DNA from: an uncultured Acidimicrobiales bacterium
GTDB taxonomy: Bacteria > Actinomycetota > Acidimicrobiia > Acidimicrobiales > SZUA-35
Assembly (NCBI GenBank): GCA_938002965.1
Contig: CALKZY010000049.1
Span: forward strand, 44,084-108,083
Direction: 5' to 3'
DNA length: 64,000 nt
Made by a program: the position numbers and the translations under genes. This document shows positions 51,813-61,794 of the stretch, piece after piece. Below the pieces are notes generated by a model. It made no database searches and was not told the origin of the DNA. It saw nothing but the letters and a program-made list of their open reading frames with translations. The stretch's first letter is position 1. Each line of letters opens with the position of its first letter.

Positions 51813-52291
51813 CTTGCTCCCAACTCTACGTCAGCATAGCCCGCAGCGGGGATCGCCCAGCTGGCGCTCTGAACGGCTGCTTCAACACCGTTCGGAGGTA
51901 CTGCTTCGTCGGCCCGCACTGAGCGCTCCGCTGTCGCGACAGCCTTCATCCCTTGATAGTCGGCAACAATCGTCACCCGAAAAGGTCTCGGGGCCAATTG
52001 ACTCACATCACCCAGATCGTCACCGAACGCCTGTTGGTACTCAACCAAGTCAGCGCCATTGACCTCAACCAGCGTTACTGCCGTCAAACGGCCGAGTTCA
52101 TCGGAATCGTGAGCCAACGCTGCAGCGGCCAAAGCCCCAGCGTCGGCCGCCACCTGCGCTCGGGCTCGGCGAACCGAACCGTCAGCGATCGACACCAAAA
52201 CCATCGCTGCCACCACAACCATCGCCACCACGATGGCCGACAATGGCAACACGGAACCTTCGTCGCCGTGTCCCCCCTGAATTGTCGTCAT
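51809..52291 (-). CDS. TadE/TadG-like (Rv3654c-type) membrane protein
   Basis: A 160-residue protein whose N-terminus GDEGSVLPLSAIVVAMVVVAAMVLVSIADGS is the single helix of TadE/G-like pseudopilin-related proteins, followed by RRARAQVAADAGALAAAAL, the typical cleavage/assembly region. ATG 52291 is used; the longer frame overlaps gyrA. It lies 19 bases after gyrA and overlaps the DUF3566 gene, forming gyrA-tadE/G-DUF3566. No other tad genes are nearby. Confidence 0.75.
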   Translation of the reverse strand: MTTIQGGHGDEGSVLPLSAIVVAMVVVAAMVLVSIADGSVRRARAQVAADAGALAAAALAHDSDELGRLTAVTLVEVNGADLVEYQQAFGDDLGDVSQLAPRPFRVTIVADYQGMKAVATAERSVRADEAVPPNGVEAAVQSASWAIPAAGYADVELGAR

Positions 52292-52310
52292 GCTCGCTTT
52301 CCGCCTGTCG

Positions 52311-54968
52311 TTAGCCGTCTTCCAAGGACCCCGGTTCCTCCGGTAGGTCCGACTGGCTTTCAGCTGCCTCTTGGCTTCCAGCCTCACTGGTGGTTTCTGA
52401 ACCCTCTTCAGAATCTTCGTCGCCGTCGCCGAGGTCGTCCTCGAGGTCGCCGTCGTCTGCATCTTCGTCTTCGTAGAGCGCGGCCACTGCGCTCACTCGG
52501 TCACCGTCGTCCAAGTTCATAACTCGAACGCCGCCGGCATCACGGCCCTGAACCGAAATGTCTTCGACCGACGTGCGGATGATCACGCCGTTCGACGAAA
52601 TCAACAGCACCTCATAGTCGGGCGTGACCAGCATGGCCCGCACAACCTCGCCCTGCTTGTCACCCAGGCTCATCGAACGAACCCCCAGGCCGCCACGCTT
52701 CTTGCGGGCGTACTGCTCGGGGTCGGTTCGCTTGCCGTAGCCGTTGCTGGAGATAACCAGCAATTCGGTGTCTTCGGCCATCACATCGCAAGCAACCAGT
52801 TCGTCGTCGCCCCTGAACTTCATGCCGACAACGCCGGCAGCGGTTCGGCCCATTGGGCGGACATCGGTTTCGGTGAACCGGATAGCTTGTCCGTGACGGG
52901 AGGACAAGAAGATGTCGTCTTCGCCGTTGGTCGGGACAACCCGAACCAGCTCGTCGCCGTCGTTCAGCTTGATGGCGATAAGGCCCGCCTTCAACGAAGA
53001 GTCGTAGGCGGTGAACAGCGTCTTCTTGACTCGACCTTGGCGGGTGGCGAAGAACAAGAACCGGTTGGTCTCGTAGTCGCGGGTGTCGATGATGTCCTGA
53101 ACGAACTCGCCGATCTCGTCGTCGTTGGATGCGCCGTCGAGCTGCAACAAGTTGACGATGGCGGTGCCCCGCGACGTGCGGCTCGACACCGGAATCGAGT
53201 GGGCTTTCAACCGGTGGACTTTGCCTCGGTTGGTGAAGAACAACAGGTACGCGTGCGCGGTGGTATGCAGCATGCGAACGATGTAGTCGTCATCGTCGTC
53301 TTTCAGCTTGGCTCCAGTGACGCCACGGCCGCCACGGCCCTGGCGACGGAACTCCTCGGCTGAAACCGACTTGATGTAGCCGGACGACGACAGGGTGATC
53401 ACCAGGTCGTCGTCGTCGATGAGGTCTTCGATGTCCAGCTCGCCCGGATCGGCCACAAGCTCGGTGCGTCGCTCGTTGCCGAAGCCTTCAACCACGGCTC
53501 GCATCTCGGTTTCGATGACCTCGTCCAGTTTGGCCGGGTCATCCAAGATGGCCTGCAACGCGGTGATGGCCGCCCGGGTCTCCTCCAAGCGGGTTTCGAT
53601 TTCGATGCGGGCCAGGCGAGTCAACCGACCCAGCGGCATGTCCAGAATGAAGTTGGCTTGACGCTCGGAGAAATCAAACTCGATGTCGGAGTCGGTTCCC
53701 GTCGGTGTCTGACCCATGAGGCGGGAGCGGGCGTCGCTCCGGTCCTCGGAGATCCGGATGGTGGCGATGATCTCGTCGATGACGTCAAGCGCCTTCAACA
53801 GACCTTCGTCGATGTGCTCTTGATCCTGAGCCTTGCGCAGCCGGAACTCGGTGCGGCGCCGCACCACCTCACGCTGATGCTCGATGTAAGCCACTAGGGC
53901 GTCACGCAGGTTCAGCGTGCGGGGAATACCGTCGACCAGTGCCACCATGTTCACGCTGAACGTGGACTGCATCGGCGTGTACTTGTAAAGGTTGTTGAGA
54001 GTGACCAGAGCATTGGCGTCACGCTTCAGTTCGAATACCAGCCTGGTCTTACCTTTGGCCGACTCGTTGCGAATCTCCCGGATGCCACCGACGTCACCCC
54101 GCTCCACCAGGTCGGCCGTTTTGCGGGCCACCTGATCAACCGACACCTGGTATGGCAACTCGGTGACCACAATCTGGTTGTTGCGGGCACCCTCGACGAT
54201 TTCGGCCACGGCCCGCATGCGAACCGAACCTTTACCGGAGCGGTAGGCGTCGCGAATGCCGACCTTGCCCAGAATCTGAGCAGCCGACGGAAAGTCCGGT
54301 CCCTTGACGAACTCCATGAGGTCATCGGGTGTGGCCTCAGGGTTGTGCATCAAATGGATGGTGGCATCCACTACCTCGCCCAGGTTGTGAGGCGGGATGT
54401 TGGTGGCCATACCAACGGCGATGCCTTGGGAGCCGTTGACCAACAAGTTGGGGAACCGTGACGGCAGAACCTGCGGTTCCTGATACTTGCCGTCGAAGTT
54501 GTCGTTGAAGTCGACGGTATCTTCGTCGATGTCGGCCAGCAGCTGCATGGCCAGCGGCGTCAAACGACACTCGGTGTAGCGGTAGGCGGCGGGCGGATCG
54601 TCAAGCGAACCGAAGTTGCCGTGCGGGTCGATGAGTGTGTGACGCAACGAGAACGTCTGGCCCATACGAACCAACGAGTCGTAAATGGCGCTGTCACCGT
54701 GGGGGTGGTACTTGCCGATCACGTCGCCCACCACAGTTGCGCACTTGACGTGGCTGCGATCGGGCCGGTGGCCGGCGTCGAACATGGACCACAGAATGCG
54801 GCGGTGAACCGGTTTCAGGCCATCGCGGGCGTCCGGCAAAGCCCTGGCGATGATGACCGACATCGCATACTCGAGGAAGGATTGCTCCATCTCGGTTTGG
54901 ATTTCGATCGGCTCAACATTGTCCGGCGGCTCTTCGAGTTCACCGTCGTCAACGGGGATATCAGTCAT
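52311..54968 (-). CDS. gyrA: DNA gyrase subunit A
   Basis: The 885-residue A subunit of type II topoisomerase, which breaks and rejoins DNA to introduce negative supercoils with GyrB. It starts [20 protein letters not shown]; the catalytic Tyr is in [10 protein letters not shown] (Tyr131), and the quinolone-determining region reads [13 protein letters not shown] with the usual Ser and Asp. The C-terminal domain holds the GyrA box as [12 protein letters not shown]. The tail after residue 830 is strongly acidic. No intein is present. gyrB, which usually precedes gyrA in actinobacteria, is not adjacent; small genes lie upstream instead. Confidence 0.97.
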   Translation of the reverse strand: MTDIPVDDGELEEPPDNVEPIEIQTEMEQSFLEYAMSVIIARALPDARDGLKPVHRRILWSMFDAGHRPDRSHVKCATVVGDVIGKYHPHGDSAIYDSLVRMGQTFSLRHTLIDPHGNFGSLDDPPAAYRYTECRLTPLAMQLLADIDEDTVDFNDNFDGKYQEPQVLPSRFPNLLVNGSQGIAVGMATNIPPHNLGEVVDATIHLMHNPEATPDDLMEFVKGPDFPSAAQILGKVGIRDAYRSGKGSVRMRAVAEIVEGARNNQIVVTELPYQVSVDQVARKTADLVERGDVGGIREIRNESAKGKTRLVFELKRDANALVTLNNLYKYTPMQSTFSVNMVALVDGIPRTLNLRDALVAYIEHQREVVRRRTEFRLRKAQDQEHIDEGLLKALDVIDEIIATIRISEDRSDARSRLMGQTPTGTDSDIEFDFSERQANFILDMPLGRLTRLARIEIETRLEETRAAITALQAILDDPAKLDEVIETEMRAVVEGFGNERRTELVADPGELDIEDLIDDDDLVITLSSSGYIKSVSAEEFRRQGRGGRGVTGAKLKDDDDDYIVRMLHTTAHAYLLFFTNRGKVHRLKAHSIPVSSRTSRGTAIVNLLQLDGASNDDEIGEFVQDIIDTRDYETNRFLFFATRQGRVKKTLFTAYDSSLKAGLIAIKLNDGDELVRVVPTNGEDDIFLSSRHGQAIRFTETDVRPMGRTAAGVVGMKFRGDDELVACDVMAEDTELLVISSNGYGKRTDPEQYARKKRGGLGVRSMSLGDKQGEVVRAMLVTPDYEVLLISSNGVIIRTSVEDISVQGRDAGGVRVMNLDDGDRVSAVAALYEDEDADDGDLEDDLGDGDEDSEEGSETTSEAGSQEAAESQSDLPEEPGSLEDG

Positions 54969-55113
54969 GCACGCTCACTCATCAGCAGGAGGAGAAACAG
55001 TGGGCGCCGAGAGCCCGAATCGCAGCATCGGTGTGCACTGTCCGGACCCAGTGGCGCAACAGATCTATCCTAGTGCCTCAGGCCTGGATTTCGGTGGCTA
55101 CCGAAGACGGCTG

Positions 55114-55278
55114 TCAGCCGCCTATTGCTTGCAACCACTCTTGCCACTGGCGATGTCCGGCCACCCCCTCCCCACGCGCTCTGACAACGGCAAAAGTGGC
55201 GCCGTTGGTGCCGGTCGAAGGCTCGGCGACGTACACCGGTCCTCCGCCCGCCAAGTTGCGATCAAGCTCGGTTACCAC
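55114..55278 (-). CDS. Small protein (54 residues) upstream of gyrA
   Basis: GTG 55278 opens MVTELDRNLAGGGPVYVAE (second residue written as read), ending HRQWQEWLQAIGG. The start overlaps the stop of the next small gene upstream (GTGGTAA), a typical coupled arrangement. Its codon use (GC-rich third positions) looks coding, and the frame lies on the same strand as gyrA, 145 bases away. No family recognised. Confidence 0.5.
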   Translation of the reverse strand: MVTELDRNLAGGGPVYVAEPSTGTNGATFAVVRARGEGVAGHRQWQEWLQAIGG

Positions 55279-55451
55279 GATAGCAGCGCGTCGTAGGCAC
55301 CGTCAGGGGCGTAGGCATCAAGAATGTCGCCCAGATCACCCTCAGAGAACACGTAGCGGTCGCCGTGAGGCGTTATGGACGTCAACAGATCATCAAGTTC
55401 CATCACGTCGACTTCAAACAAGCCGGTTTCACTCTTCGACTCACCAGTCAA
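55272..55451 (-). CDS. Small acidic protein (59 residues)
   Basis: The TTG at 55451 begins LTGESKSETGLFEVDVM and the frame runs through SITPHGDRYVFSEGDLGDIL to SW. The start is three bases after the stop of the membrane protein gene at 55455, and its own end overlaps the next small gene, so the three look like one operon leading towards gyrA. An ATG 16 codons in is an alternative start. Unknown function. Confidence 0.5.
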   Translation of the reverse strand: MTGESKSETGLFEVDVMELDDLLTSITPHGDRYVFSEGDLGDILDAYAPDGAYDALLSW

Positions 55452-55454
55452 GTG

Positions 55455-56048
55455 TCAGCGTAGATCAGAAGCCGCCCGACGGGAGCGCCGGAGGCGATTG
55501 CCCTTCATCTCGTACACGTGGAGCTCACCATCGACCTGAAAGTCGAAGTGCTGAACTATCAACACGGCAACCCTACGAGGCTCGACCTCCGGTGGCATCC
55601 ACTCGTAGTCGGTCACGGAGGTTGTCGTCACGTCAATCTCGTCATCCACTCCGATCTCGTCATCAACAGTGCGATCGGACCCGGCGGCGGCCCGCGCCGA
55701 ACCAAAGCCATCAAGGTTTATCAGCAGCGTCTCGGTCGGTCGCGACAACGAAACCGCTTCATCCGCCGCCCCTTCCAAAATCACGATCCCGCTACCACTG
55801 GAGAGACCGCCGGCTCCCACTATCAGCGCAGCGGTGCAGGCCGCAGCCACCACAGCGCTCGCCGCGAGTGGGGTCGGCGTCGATACGTCGCCCCGCCTCG
55901 CCGGGCTTTCAACCCACCGTCGCCTATCGGGTCGAGCGCGCCGAGACGCGTCGAACCACGACCTGAAACTCAATATGCCACCTCGCACCAGCAGTTCGGA
56001 TTTACTGAGGGCGACCGGCCTAGATGGCAATGTGGATGAATGTCGCAT
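55455..56048 (-). CDS. Single-pass membrane protein of unknown function
   Basis: The reliable part runs from about ARPDRRRWVESPARRGD through a transmembrane helix (PLAASAVVAAACTAALIVG) and an acidic outer domain (VDDEIGVDDEIDVTTTSV) to a basic end (KGNRLRRSRRAASDLR). Start placement is uncertain; ATG 56048 would overlap the divergent fructokinase gene by one or two bases, and internal GTG/TTG codons are possible. It is co-directional with two small genes and gyrA. No family recognised. Confidence 0.55.
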   Translation of the reverse strand: MRHSSTLPSRPVALSKSELLVRGGILSFRSWFDASRRARPDRRRWVESPARRGDVSTPTPLAASAVVAAACTAALIVGAGGLSSGSGIVILEGAADEAVSLSRPTETLLINLDGFGSARAAAGSDRTVDDEIGVDDEIDVTTTSVTDYEWMPPEVEPRRVAVLIVQHFDFQVDGELHVYEMKGNRLRRSRRAASDLR

Positions 56049-56973
56049 GGCCAGCGACGCCGCCAAGCGCGCACTACCCTTGCTCGCAGTGGGTAACTCA
56101 ACTGGTAATACGTGGGCAGCAGTCGAGGCTGGCGGAACGAAGTTCCGGGCGGCCATCTTCGATAATGATCTGCAAATTTTGGCCGAGGAACGCGTTCCGA
56201 CCACCACTCCCGATGAAACGCTGGGAGCGGTCAAAGCCTTTTTCGCCCGTCACTCTCCGGTGAAGTCACTTGGGGTGGCTTCCTTCGGTCCGTTGGTCGT
56301 GGACCGCACCATGGACTCCTACGGGGCTCTGGCCGCCACCCCCAAGCCCGACTGGTCGGGCGCCCCCATCCTCGGCCGCCTGGCCGACGCTCTGGGTGTG
56401 CCGGCCGACATCGAAACCGACGTGGAAGCGGCCGCAGTAGCCGAATACCAGATCGGAGCCGGTCGAGGCCGGAGCCGGGTCGGATATGTGACTGTTGGAA
56501 CCGGCATCGGCGCCGCCTTCGCCGAGGACGGCCTCCCCTACCGGGGTCGGGATCACACCGAGATGGGTCACATCCCTGTCCGCCGAGTCGGCAACGACAC
56601 CTACGCCGGCAAGTGCCCTTTCCACCGCGACTGTCTGGAAGGCATGGCCGCCGGACCGGCGATCGGTGACCGCTGGCAGGCGGACCCCGCTTCACTCGAT
56701 CAACGAGAAGAGGTGTGGGAACTGGAAGCGGCCTACCTGGCTCAGCTGGTGCGGGTGTATACCTATGCCTTCGCCCCCGACATCGTGTTGTTCGGCGGTG
56801 GGGTCGGCACCCGTCCCCGCATGGCCGATCGCATCGCCAAAGCTGTCGAAAGCGACGACTCCGGCTACGCCGTCAGTGGCCCACCGGAGGTGGCGACCGC
56901 CGGGCTGGGCGAAAACGCCGGTCTGATAGGCGCCGCCCTCATCGCCCGTCGGCTCGACGTCGACGGTCGCTGA
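56047..56973 (+). CDS. ROK-family fructokinase
   Basis: A 308-residue sugar kinase with the phosphate loop WAAVEAGGTKFRAAIFD, the adenosine segment YVTVGTGIGAAFAE, DTDVNGAALGE-like ETDVEAAAVAEYQIG and the zinc motif HTEMGHIPVRR...CPFHRDCLEGMA, which is typical of ROK fructokinases (EC 2.7.1.4). It would phosphorylate fructose or a related hexose with ATP. ATG 56047 is used; GTG 56089 is a shorter option. Divergent from the membrane protein gene. Confidence 0.88.
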   Translation: MASDAAKRALPLLAVGNSTGNTWAAVEAGGTKFRAAIFDNDLQILAEERVPTTTPDETLGAVKAFFARHSPVKSLGVASFGPLVVDRTMDSYGALAATPKPDWSGAPILGRLADALGVPADIETDVEAAAVAEYQIGAGRGRSRVGYVTVGTGIGAAFAEDGLPYRGRDHTEMGHIPVRRVGNDTYAGKCPFHRDCLEGMAAGPAIGDRWQADPASLDQREEVWELEAAYLAQLVRVYTYAFAPDIVLFGGGVGTRPRMADRIAKAVESDDSGYAVSGPPEVATAGLGENAGLIGAALIARRLDVDGR

Positions 56974-57018
56974 CACGCTTTAGTCACCGAGCAACCAACT
57001 ATCCAACGAGGAGCGAAC

Positions 57019-57237
57019 ATGGATCTCATCGAATTCGAGCAAGAGGAAACAGTCAGCCGCGAGCAGGCCGCCCAGCAGCTACGGAAACTGGCCGACGCTC
57101 TGTCACGCAACAACCAGGTTCAATTCGTGCAGAGTGGCATCAAGACCACGGTGCGGGTACCGGATCAGGTGCAGATCAGCCGAGAAATCGAGATCAGCGC
57201 CGACGGCGGCGAAATCGAATTCGAAATTTCCTGGTAA
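57019..57237 (+). CDS. Amphi-Trp domain protein
   Basis: A 72-residue protein with the amphi-Trp plan: E.EETVSREQAAQQLRKLADAL at the start and GEIEFEISW at the end. The family is small and of unknown function. GAGGAG precedes the ATG. It lies 45 bases after the fructokinase gene on the same strand. Confidence 0.85.
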   Translation: MDLIEFEQEETVSREQAAQQLRKLADALSRNNQVQFVQSGIKTTVRVPDQVQISREIEISADGGEIEFEISW

Positions 57238-57320
57238 ATCAAACTCCGGTTCACTAAGGCGGTAACCGGTCACACCAGTTGTGGCCGAACCCAGCTCAGC
57301 TACAAGCAGCGATACAGTTG

Positions 57321-58217
57321 GTGAGCGTGGCGCCGTTGAACGTCAGCCCTCTTTCAAGGCTCGTAGCACTCCTGCTGGGCGTCGCCCTGCTCGCTTCGGC
57401 CTGCGGCAACGAATCGGGGGTGGAAACACTGCCGACCACACCCGACGGCGAAACCGCTGCCTCCGAAACCGGTTCGGACAGCGAGACCGCTGTCACCGAT
57501 GCCAGCCAGCAGACCATCAGCGTTCTGCTGGAGGAAGGTGACGAGCCGACGGAAGATGCCACCGCAACGACAGTTGAGTCGACCACGACCACCGAAGCAT
57601 CAACCACGACGGAAGTCGCTAACGGCGGCGGCGTCACCCCTGACTGTCGCAGCAACCAGTGCAACGTGGTGCTGGAAGGCGACTCGCTCACCATGGGGTT
57701 GCGTGACCTGTTCTGTCTCAAGATCACAGCGGCCAAGTGCATCAACTCCGGCATCGGGGGCAACCGCATCGACCAAATGATGGAGACGGCCCGCAACGAC
57801 GTCGACATTCACGTCGGAGACGGTGACAACGACGTGCTGTTCCTATGGGCCGGTACCAACGACTTCTGGCAGAAGTTCCACAGTGAAGATCCCACAGCCA
57901 ACGCCCAAGCGGTGTACGACCTGCACGGCGAGTTCATCGAGGAACGTCGGGCCAAAGGTTGGGACTACATCTTTGTGCTCACCCATCCCCCCTCGAACCC
58001 CGGCCTGATTCAGGGCGCCGACCAGCTCAACGAGCTGATTCGGACCAACACCATCGGGGCCGACGCCATCATCGACGTTGGCGCCGAAGCCAAACTGGCC
58101 GACCCGTTCGACACGTTCCTTCGAGCCGAGGACGCCGTCCACTACACCGACAACGGTCGGTTCATCGTCATCGACGACCACCTTCTGCCGGCGTTCAACT
58201 CACTCACCGGCGCCTGA
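57321..58217 (+). CDS. SGNH/GDSL hydrolase lipoprotein
   Basis: A lipoprotein signal ([14 protein letters not shown]) is followed by a Thr/Glu linker and an SGNH hydrolase: block [15 protein letters not shown] (catalytic Ser), Gly in [10 protein letters not shown], Asn in WAGTNDFW and Asp/His in [11 protein letters not shown]. Such enzymes are esterases or acetylhydrolases acting at the cell surface. GTG 57321 gives the signal peptide; a GTG two codons on is equivalent. Substrate unknown. Confidence 0.85.
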   Translation: MSVAPLNVSPLSRLVALLLGVALLASACGNESGVETLPTTPDGETAASETGSDSETAVTDASQQTISVLLEEGDEPTEDATATTVESTTTTEASTTTEVANGGGVTPDCRSNQCNVVLEGDSLTMGLRDLFCLKITAAKCINSGIGGNRIDQMMETARNDVDIHVGDGDNDVLFLWAGTNDFWQKFHSEDPTANAQAVYDLHGEFIEERRAKGWDYIFVLTHPPSNPGLIQGADQLNELIRTNTIGADAIIDVGAEAKLADPFDTFLRAEDAVHYTDNGRFIVIDDHLLPAFNSLTGA

Positions 58218-58288
58218 TCAGGCAACCCTTTTGGGGTCACATTTCACTTGACGTCCGAGCCCCGTTTGGCCGGTCCTACGGTGGTGGC

Positions 58289-59260
58289 GTGAACGACACC
58301 GGAGACAGCCTGCGTCACGACTGGACGGTAACCGAAGCGGTCGAGCTCCTTGAGCGGCCGCTCACCGACCTCCTGTTCGAGGCCCAGACGGCAACCCGCC
58401 GATACTTCCCCACCAACACCGTCGAGGGAGCCCAACTGCTGTCGATCAAGACAGGAGCCTGCCCCGAAGACTGCGCCTACTGCCCGCAGTCGGCCCAGTA
58501 CAACACCGGGCTTCAACCCGAGCGGCTGATGGCCACCGCTGACATCGTGGCGGCCGCCAATGAGGCTCTGGCCAACGGCGCCACCCGATTCTGCATGGGA
58601 GCGGCCTGGCGGGAACCGTCGGACGCCCAGGTGGAAACGGTGAGCGAAGCGGTCACCCAGGTCGGCGAACTGGGCATGGAAACCTGCGTCACCCTCGGCA
58701 TGCTCACCGAACCCCAGGCCCAACGGTTGGCCGAGGCCGGCCTGGACTACTACAACCACAACCTCGACACGTCACCCGAGTTCTACGGTCAGATCATCAC
58801 CACCCGCACCTACGACGACCGGTTGGAGACACTGGGCAACTGTCGCACCGCCGGACTCAAGCTGTGCGCCGGCGGCATCGTCGGCATGGGCGAATCGAGA
58901 CGGGATCGGGCTGGGCTACTCACCCAACTGGCGGCACTTGATCCTCACCCCGAGAGCGTGCCCATCAACCTTCTGGTCAAAGTGCCGGGAACCCCATTAG
59001 CCCAAACCGATGATCTCGACGGCCTCGAACTGGTTCGCACCATCGCCGCCGCCCGGCTGATGATGCCCCGATCAGTCGTCCGTCTGTCAGCCGGACGGGA
59101 AGGCATGAGCGATGAGCTGCACGCCCTGTGTTTCCAGGCCGGGGCCAACAGCATCTTTCTTGGTGACCGACTGCTCACCACCGACAATCCCGGAGAGGCC
59201 ACCGACCAGCATCTACTGGACTCGGTCGGGATATCGCTGGCCGCCGAACCGCTTCTCTAG
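58289..59260 (+). CDS. bioB: Biotin synthase
   Basis: A 323-residue radical SAM enzyme that inserts sulfur into dethiobiotin. The [4Fe-4S] motif is CPEDCAYC (Cys 58, 62, 65), with [23 protein letters not shown] and [11 protein letters not shown] as in BioB, and the FeS2-cluster Arg region AGREGM. The frame is open far upstream, but GTG 58289 gives the family N-terminus. No other bio genes are next to it. Confidence 0.95.
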   Translation: MNDTGDSLRHDWTVTEAVELLERPLTDLLFEAQTATRRYFPTNTVEGAQLLSIKTGACPEDCAYCPQSAQYNTGLQPERLMATADIVAAANEALANGATRFCMGAAWREPSDAQVETVSEAVTQVGELGMETCVTLGMLTEPQAQRLAEAGLDYYNHNLDTSPEFYGQIITTRTYDDRLETLGNCRTAGLKLCAGGIVGMGESRRDRAGLLTQLAALDPHPESVPINLLVKVPGTPLAQTDDLDGLELVRTIAAARLMMPRSVVRLSAGREGMSDELHALCFQAGANSIFLGDRLLTTDNPGEATDQHLLDSVGISLAAEPLL

Positions 59261-59338
59261 CCTGCTGAGACCGGTCGACCACTGCCGGGTAGATCAAAGC
59301 TGTGTAAAGACCACTGTGCTGTTGGCCATCGAGCTAGA

Positions 59339-61633
59339 TCACAATCCCCCGGCGGTTAAGGCCACCAGTGGCACTCCGTTTCCGCTGCTCAGCGCAGAGA
59401 AGTTGAAGACCGGGGTTCGATGGGTGCCTGGATCGGGAGTCACTTGGACCACGAGCGGTGGTTGTTCCGTCGGCTCGGGCTCCGGTGGCTCGGGTCCGGC
59501 TGGTGTCGGCGCGGCTGGCGGCGTCACAGGCGCAGGCTGTGGCGCCACCGGCTCAGGCGCGAGCTGAGGAGCAGCGGGTGGAGTTGGCGCTGGAGCAGGG
59601 GGTGCAGCTGACTCACCGTTCTCGGCCGTGATCACAACGTTGTCAACATCAAAGTCGGTACCGGCCCCCGCCGTCAGAGTGAACCGCAGATCCACTGCTC
59701 CATCGTCGGCGGCAAAGTTGTAGTCGTACCGGGGCATACCTGCGCCGTTGGAACTGCGGATCGTCTCATCGAGCAGCAATAATCCGTTGGCAGTCGTTAT
59801 CGTCACCCGGAGCGCAGCAGTCTCGGTTCCGTAGTTCACGCCGGCATCAAAGCCAAGCGAATAGCCAGCTCCGGCCGTCGTTGGGACGGCCTGTTCAACC
59901 CATTGGCCAACGCCTGTTACCCAACCACCCACCGGCATGGATGATCGACCGTCGGTTGACCGTCCAAACTCCGATGCCTGATCGAAACTCTGATTCAGCT
60001 GTCCGCCTCCAACAGCCCAGCCCGAGCCTCCGTCCTCGAACGAGCCGTTGACCACGAGATTGCCGGCTGTCGGGCTCGGCTCCGGGAGGCTCGGCTCCGA
60101 TGAGGGTGAGGGTGTCGCAGCAGTCTGCGGAAGAATGCGAAGTGATTGAGCCACCGACGGAACGCCAAGGTCGTCAAGAGCGAATACATGGTAGAAGCCG
60201 GGAGGAATCACCGCCGGATTGTCGGGCAGCTCGGCCGTCAGATTGCCGTTGGATCCGGTGAATTCCAGCTCGACGAATCGCTGCTCCATATCAAACGAGT
60301 GGGTTGCTGATCCGGTCTTGACCAACGTTATACGGTCAATCGGTCGGGTATGAGTCACGGAAACGTTGACGGAGTCGCCGGCCCCGGCCGTTGAGTTCGA
60401 AAGACTACGTACCGTCGGACGCTGCGACGCCTGAGTATTGCCTGTGTAGAGGTATCCCGGTCGGTAGATCTCGGCGTTGGTGTTGGAAAGCGGCCCGGGG
60501 GCTCCGCCACCACCGGTCAACACACGGCCATCGGGCAGCAGAACCGCCGTTGAGTGATAGAGACGGGGAGTTGACGCCGCCGGTAGCAGCGTCCATTGCC
60601 GGGTCGAAGGATCCCAAAGCTCAGCTTCAAGAGCGATGTTGGAAATCTGATCAAGAGAGCCGGGAAAGCTACCGACCACCGGGGTCGATGAGCCACCGGT
60701 AGCCAAGACTTTGCCGTCCGGTAACAGGGTCAGGTTGCCCCACTCCCGATGCCGGTTTGTTCGAGCTATTTCGGTGACGACCGGGGTCGGCCCTGAAGTG
60801 TCAATCACAAACGCCTGCCGGGTGGATCCGATGACGTACAACACTTGACCGGGGGCGAACATGACGGCCGGCGATCCGGTGTCGGGTCGTGCCGGCAGAG
60901 AGCCTAGCCGCGTCATATTCTCTAGCCCCTGGTCGACGGCGTACATCTGGCCGTTCACGTCGACGCCGAAGATCCTACCGTCGGGAATCAACCAGTTGCG
61001 GGGATACCACCAGTTGAGATCGCTGGTATTGATCGGCAGCAGCTCGCTCTCACCCTCGGGGCTCCAGCGTTCTGGTTGGCGTTCACCGCCGTCTTTGCCG
61101 CCCTGAATGTAGAACGAACCATCCACCAGGGTGGTCCCGGTGGCGTACCACCGAGCCAAGTTCATGCCAGGCAGCGACGACAGGGTCGAGTTGCCGGCAT
61201 TGTAGAGATTGATGTCAGCATTACCCACGGTTGAGGTCGAGCGACCGTTCCAGACATCACCTCCGAAGAGCACCATGTCGCCGGTGTCGGGGCGGTTCAG
61301 CTGGAGACTGCAGAACAGATCGGTCTGCGTGGTGTTTTGCAGGGTGCTGTGCCCGACACCGGCTGAACCGGAGGGATCCCAAACGTCGTAGACGAACCGT
61401 CCCGTTTGCTGGCCGTCGCGATTGGTCCCGTACGAGACCACCCTGCCTTTTGAGTCCAACGCCATGTGGATTGGGATCATCGGCCAGTCCTCAAGACGCT
61501 CCCAAGCCCCGCCGCTACCTGACTGTGCCGAAGCGGACGGGGCGGCCAAGCCAATCCCAGTAATGGTCGTCAGTGTGGCCAAAGCGACCACAACCGTCAA
61601 TATACATCTAGTTGCGTTAACCTTCACAAACAT
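59339..61633 (-). CDS. Secreted galactose/glyoxal-oxidase-like copper radical oxidase with C-terminal carbohydrate-binding-like domain
   Basis: After a signal peptide (TVVVALATLTTITGIGLA) comes a kelch propeller with FCSLQLNRPDTGDMVLFGGD, ARWYATGTTLVDGSFYIQGG and RLYHSTAVLLPDGRVLTGGGG, then a DUF1929 Ig-like domain with SATHSFDMEQR carrying a copper-ligand His. The Cys and Tyr of the cross-linked cofactor are present. Residues about 545-680 form a beta-sandwich (LVVNGSFEDGGSGW...DNVVIT) like carbohydrate-binding modules, and a Pro-rich tail follows. It probably oxidises a sugar alcohol or aldehyde outside the cell with production of peroxide. Confidence 0.85.
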   Translation of the reverse strand: MFVKVNATRCILTVVVALATLTTITGIGLAAPSASAQSGSGGAWERLEDWPMIPIHMALDSKGRVVSYGTNRDGQQTGRFVYDVWDPSGSAGVGHSTLQNTTQTDLFCSLQLNRPDTGDMVLFGGDVWNGRSTSTVGNADINLYNAGNSTLSSLPGMNLARWYATGTTLVDGSFYIQGGKDGGERQPERWSPEGESELLPINTSDLNWWYPRNWLIPDGRIFGVDVNGQMYAVDQGLENMTRLGSLPARPDTGSPAVMFAPGQVLYVIGSTRQAFVIDTSGPTPVVTEIARTNRHREWGNLTLLPDGKVLATGGSSTPVVGSFPGSLDQISNIALEAELWDPSTRQWTLLPAASTPRLYHSTAVLLPDGRVLTGGGGAPGPLSNTNAEIYRPGYLYTGNTQASQRPTVRSLSNSTAGAGDSVNVSVTHTRPIDRITLVKTGSATHSFDMEQRFVELEFTGSNGNLTAELPDNPAVIPPGFYHVFALDDLGVPSVAQSLRILPQTAATPSPSSEPSLPEPSPTAGNLVVNGSFEDGGSGWAVGGGQLNQSFDQASEFGRSTDGRSSMPVGGWVTGVGQWVEQAVPTTAGAGYSLGFDAGVNYGTETAALRVTITTANGLLLLDETIRSSNGAGMPRYDYNFAADDGAVDLRFTLTAGAGTDFDVDNVVITAENGESAAPPAPAPTPPAAPQLAPEPVAPQPAPVTPPAAPTPAGPEPPEPEPTEQPPLVVQVTPDPGTHRTPVFNFSALSSGNGVPLVALTAGGL

Positions 61634-61719
61634 CGAAGGGCACCATAGCCCGAAAAGCCAACATTTTCCCGATACGGGCAATATTGACTAGTCGCTTCTT
61701 TCAGTCAACTCCGGGCCGG

Positions 61720-61757
61720 GCGCACTACTGGCTGTGAGCTTCCAGCCAGTAGTGCGC
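61720..61757. terminator. Perfect 15-bp hairpin upstream of the oxidase gene
   Basis: GCGCACTACTGGCTG (61720-61734) and its exact complement (61743-61757) flank an 8-base loop. No U-tract follows. It lies about 90 bases upstream of the oxidase start, so it may end transcription coming from the right or act as a regulatory stem. Confidence 0.5.
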
Positions 61758-61769
61758 CAGTAGAACTTC

Positions 61770-61794
61770 CACTCTTCGACGTCGTCGAAGAGTG
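61770..61794. terminator. Second perfect hairpin, 11-bp stem
   Basis: CACTCTTCGAC (61770-61780), loop GTC, and its exact complement to 61794. It stands 12 bases from the first hairpin. Confidence 0.5.

Noticed and set aside
55031..55966. Plus-strand frame of 311 codons upstream of the fructokinase gene
   Set aside because: Arg/Ser/Pro-rich and opposite three co-directional frames with better composition and coupling; most likely a shadow.
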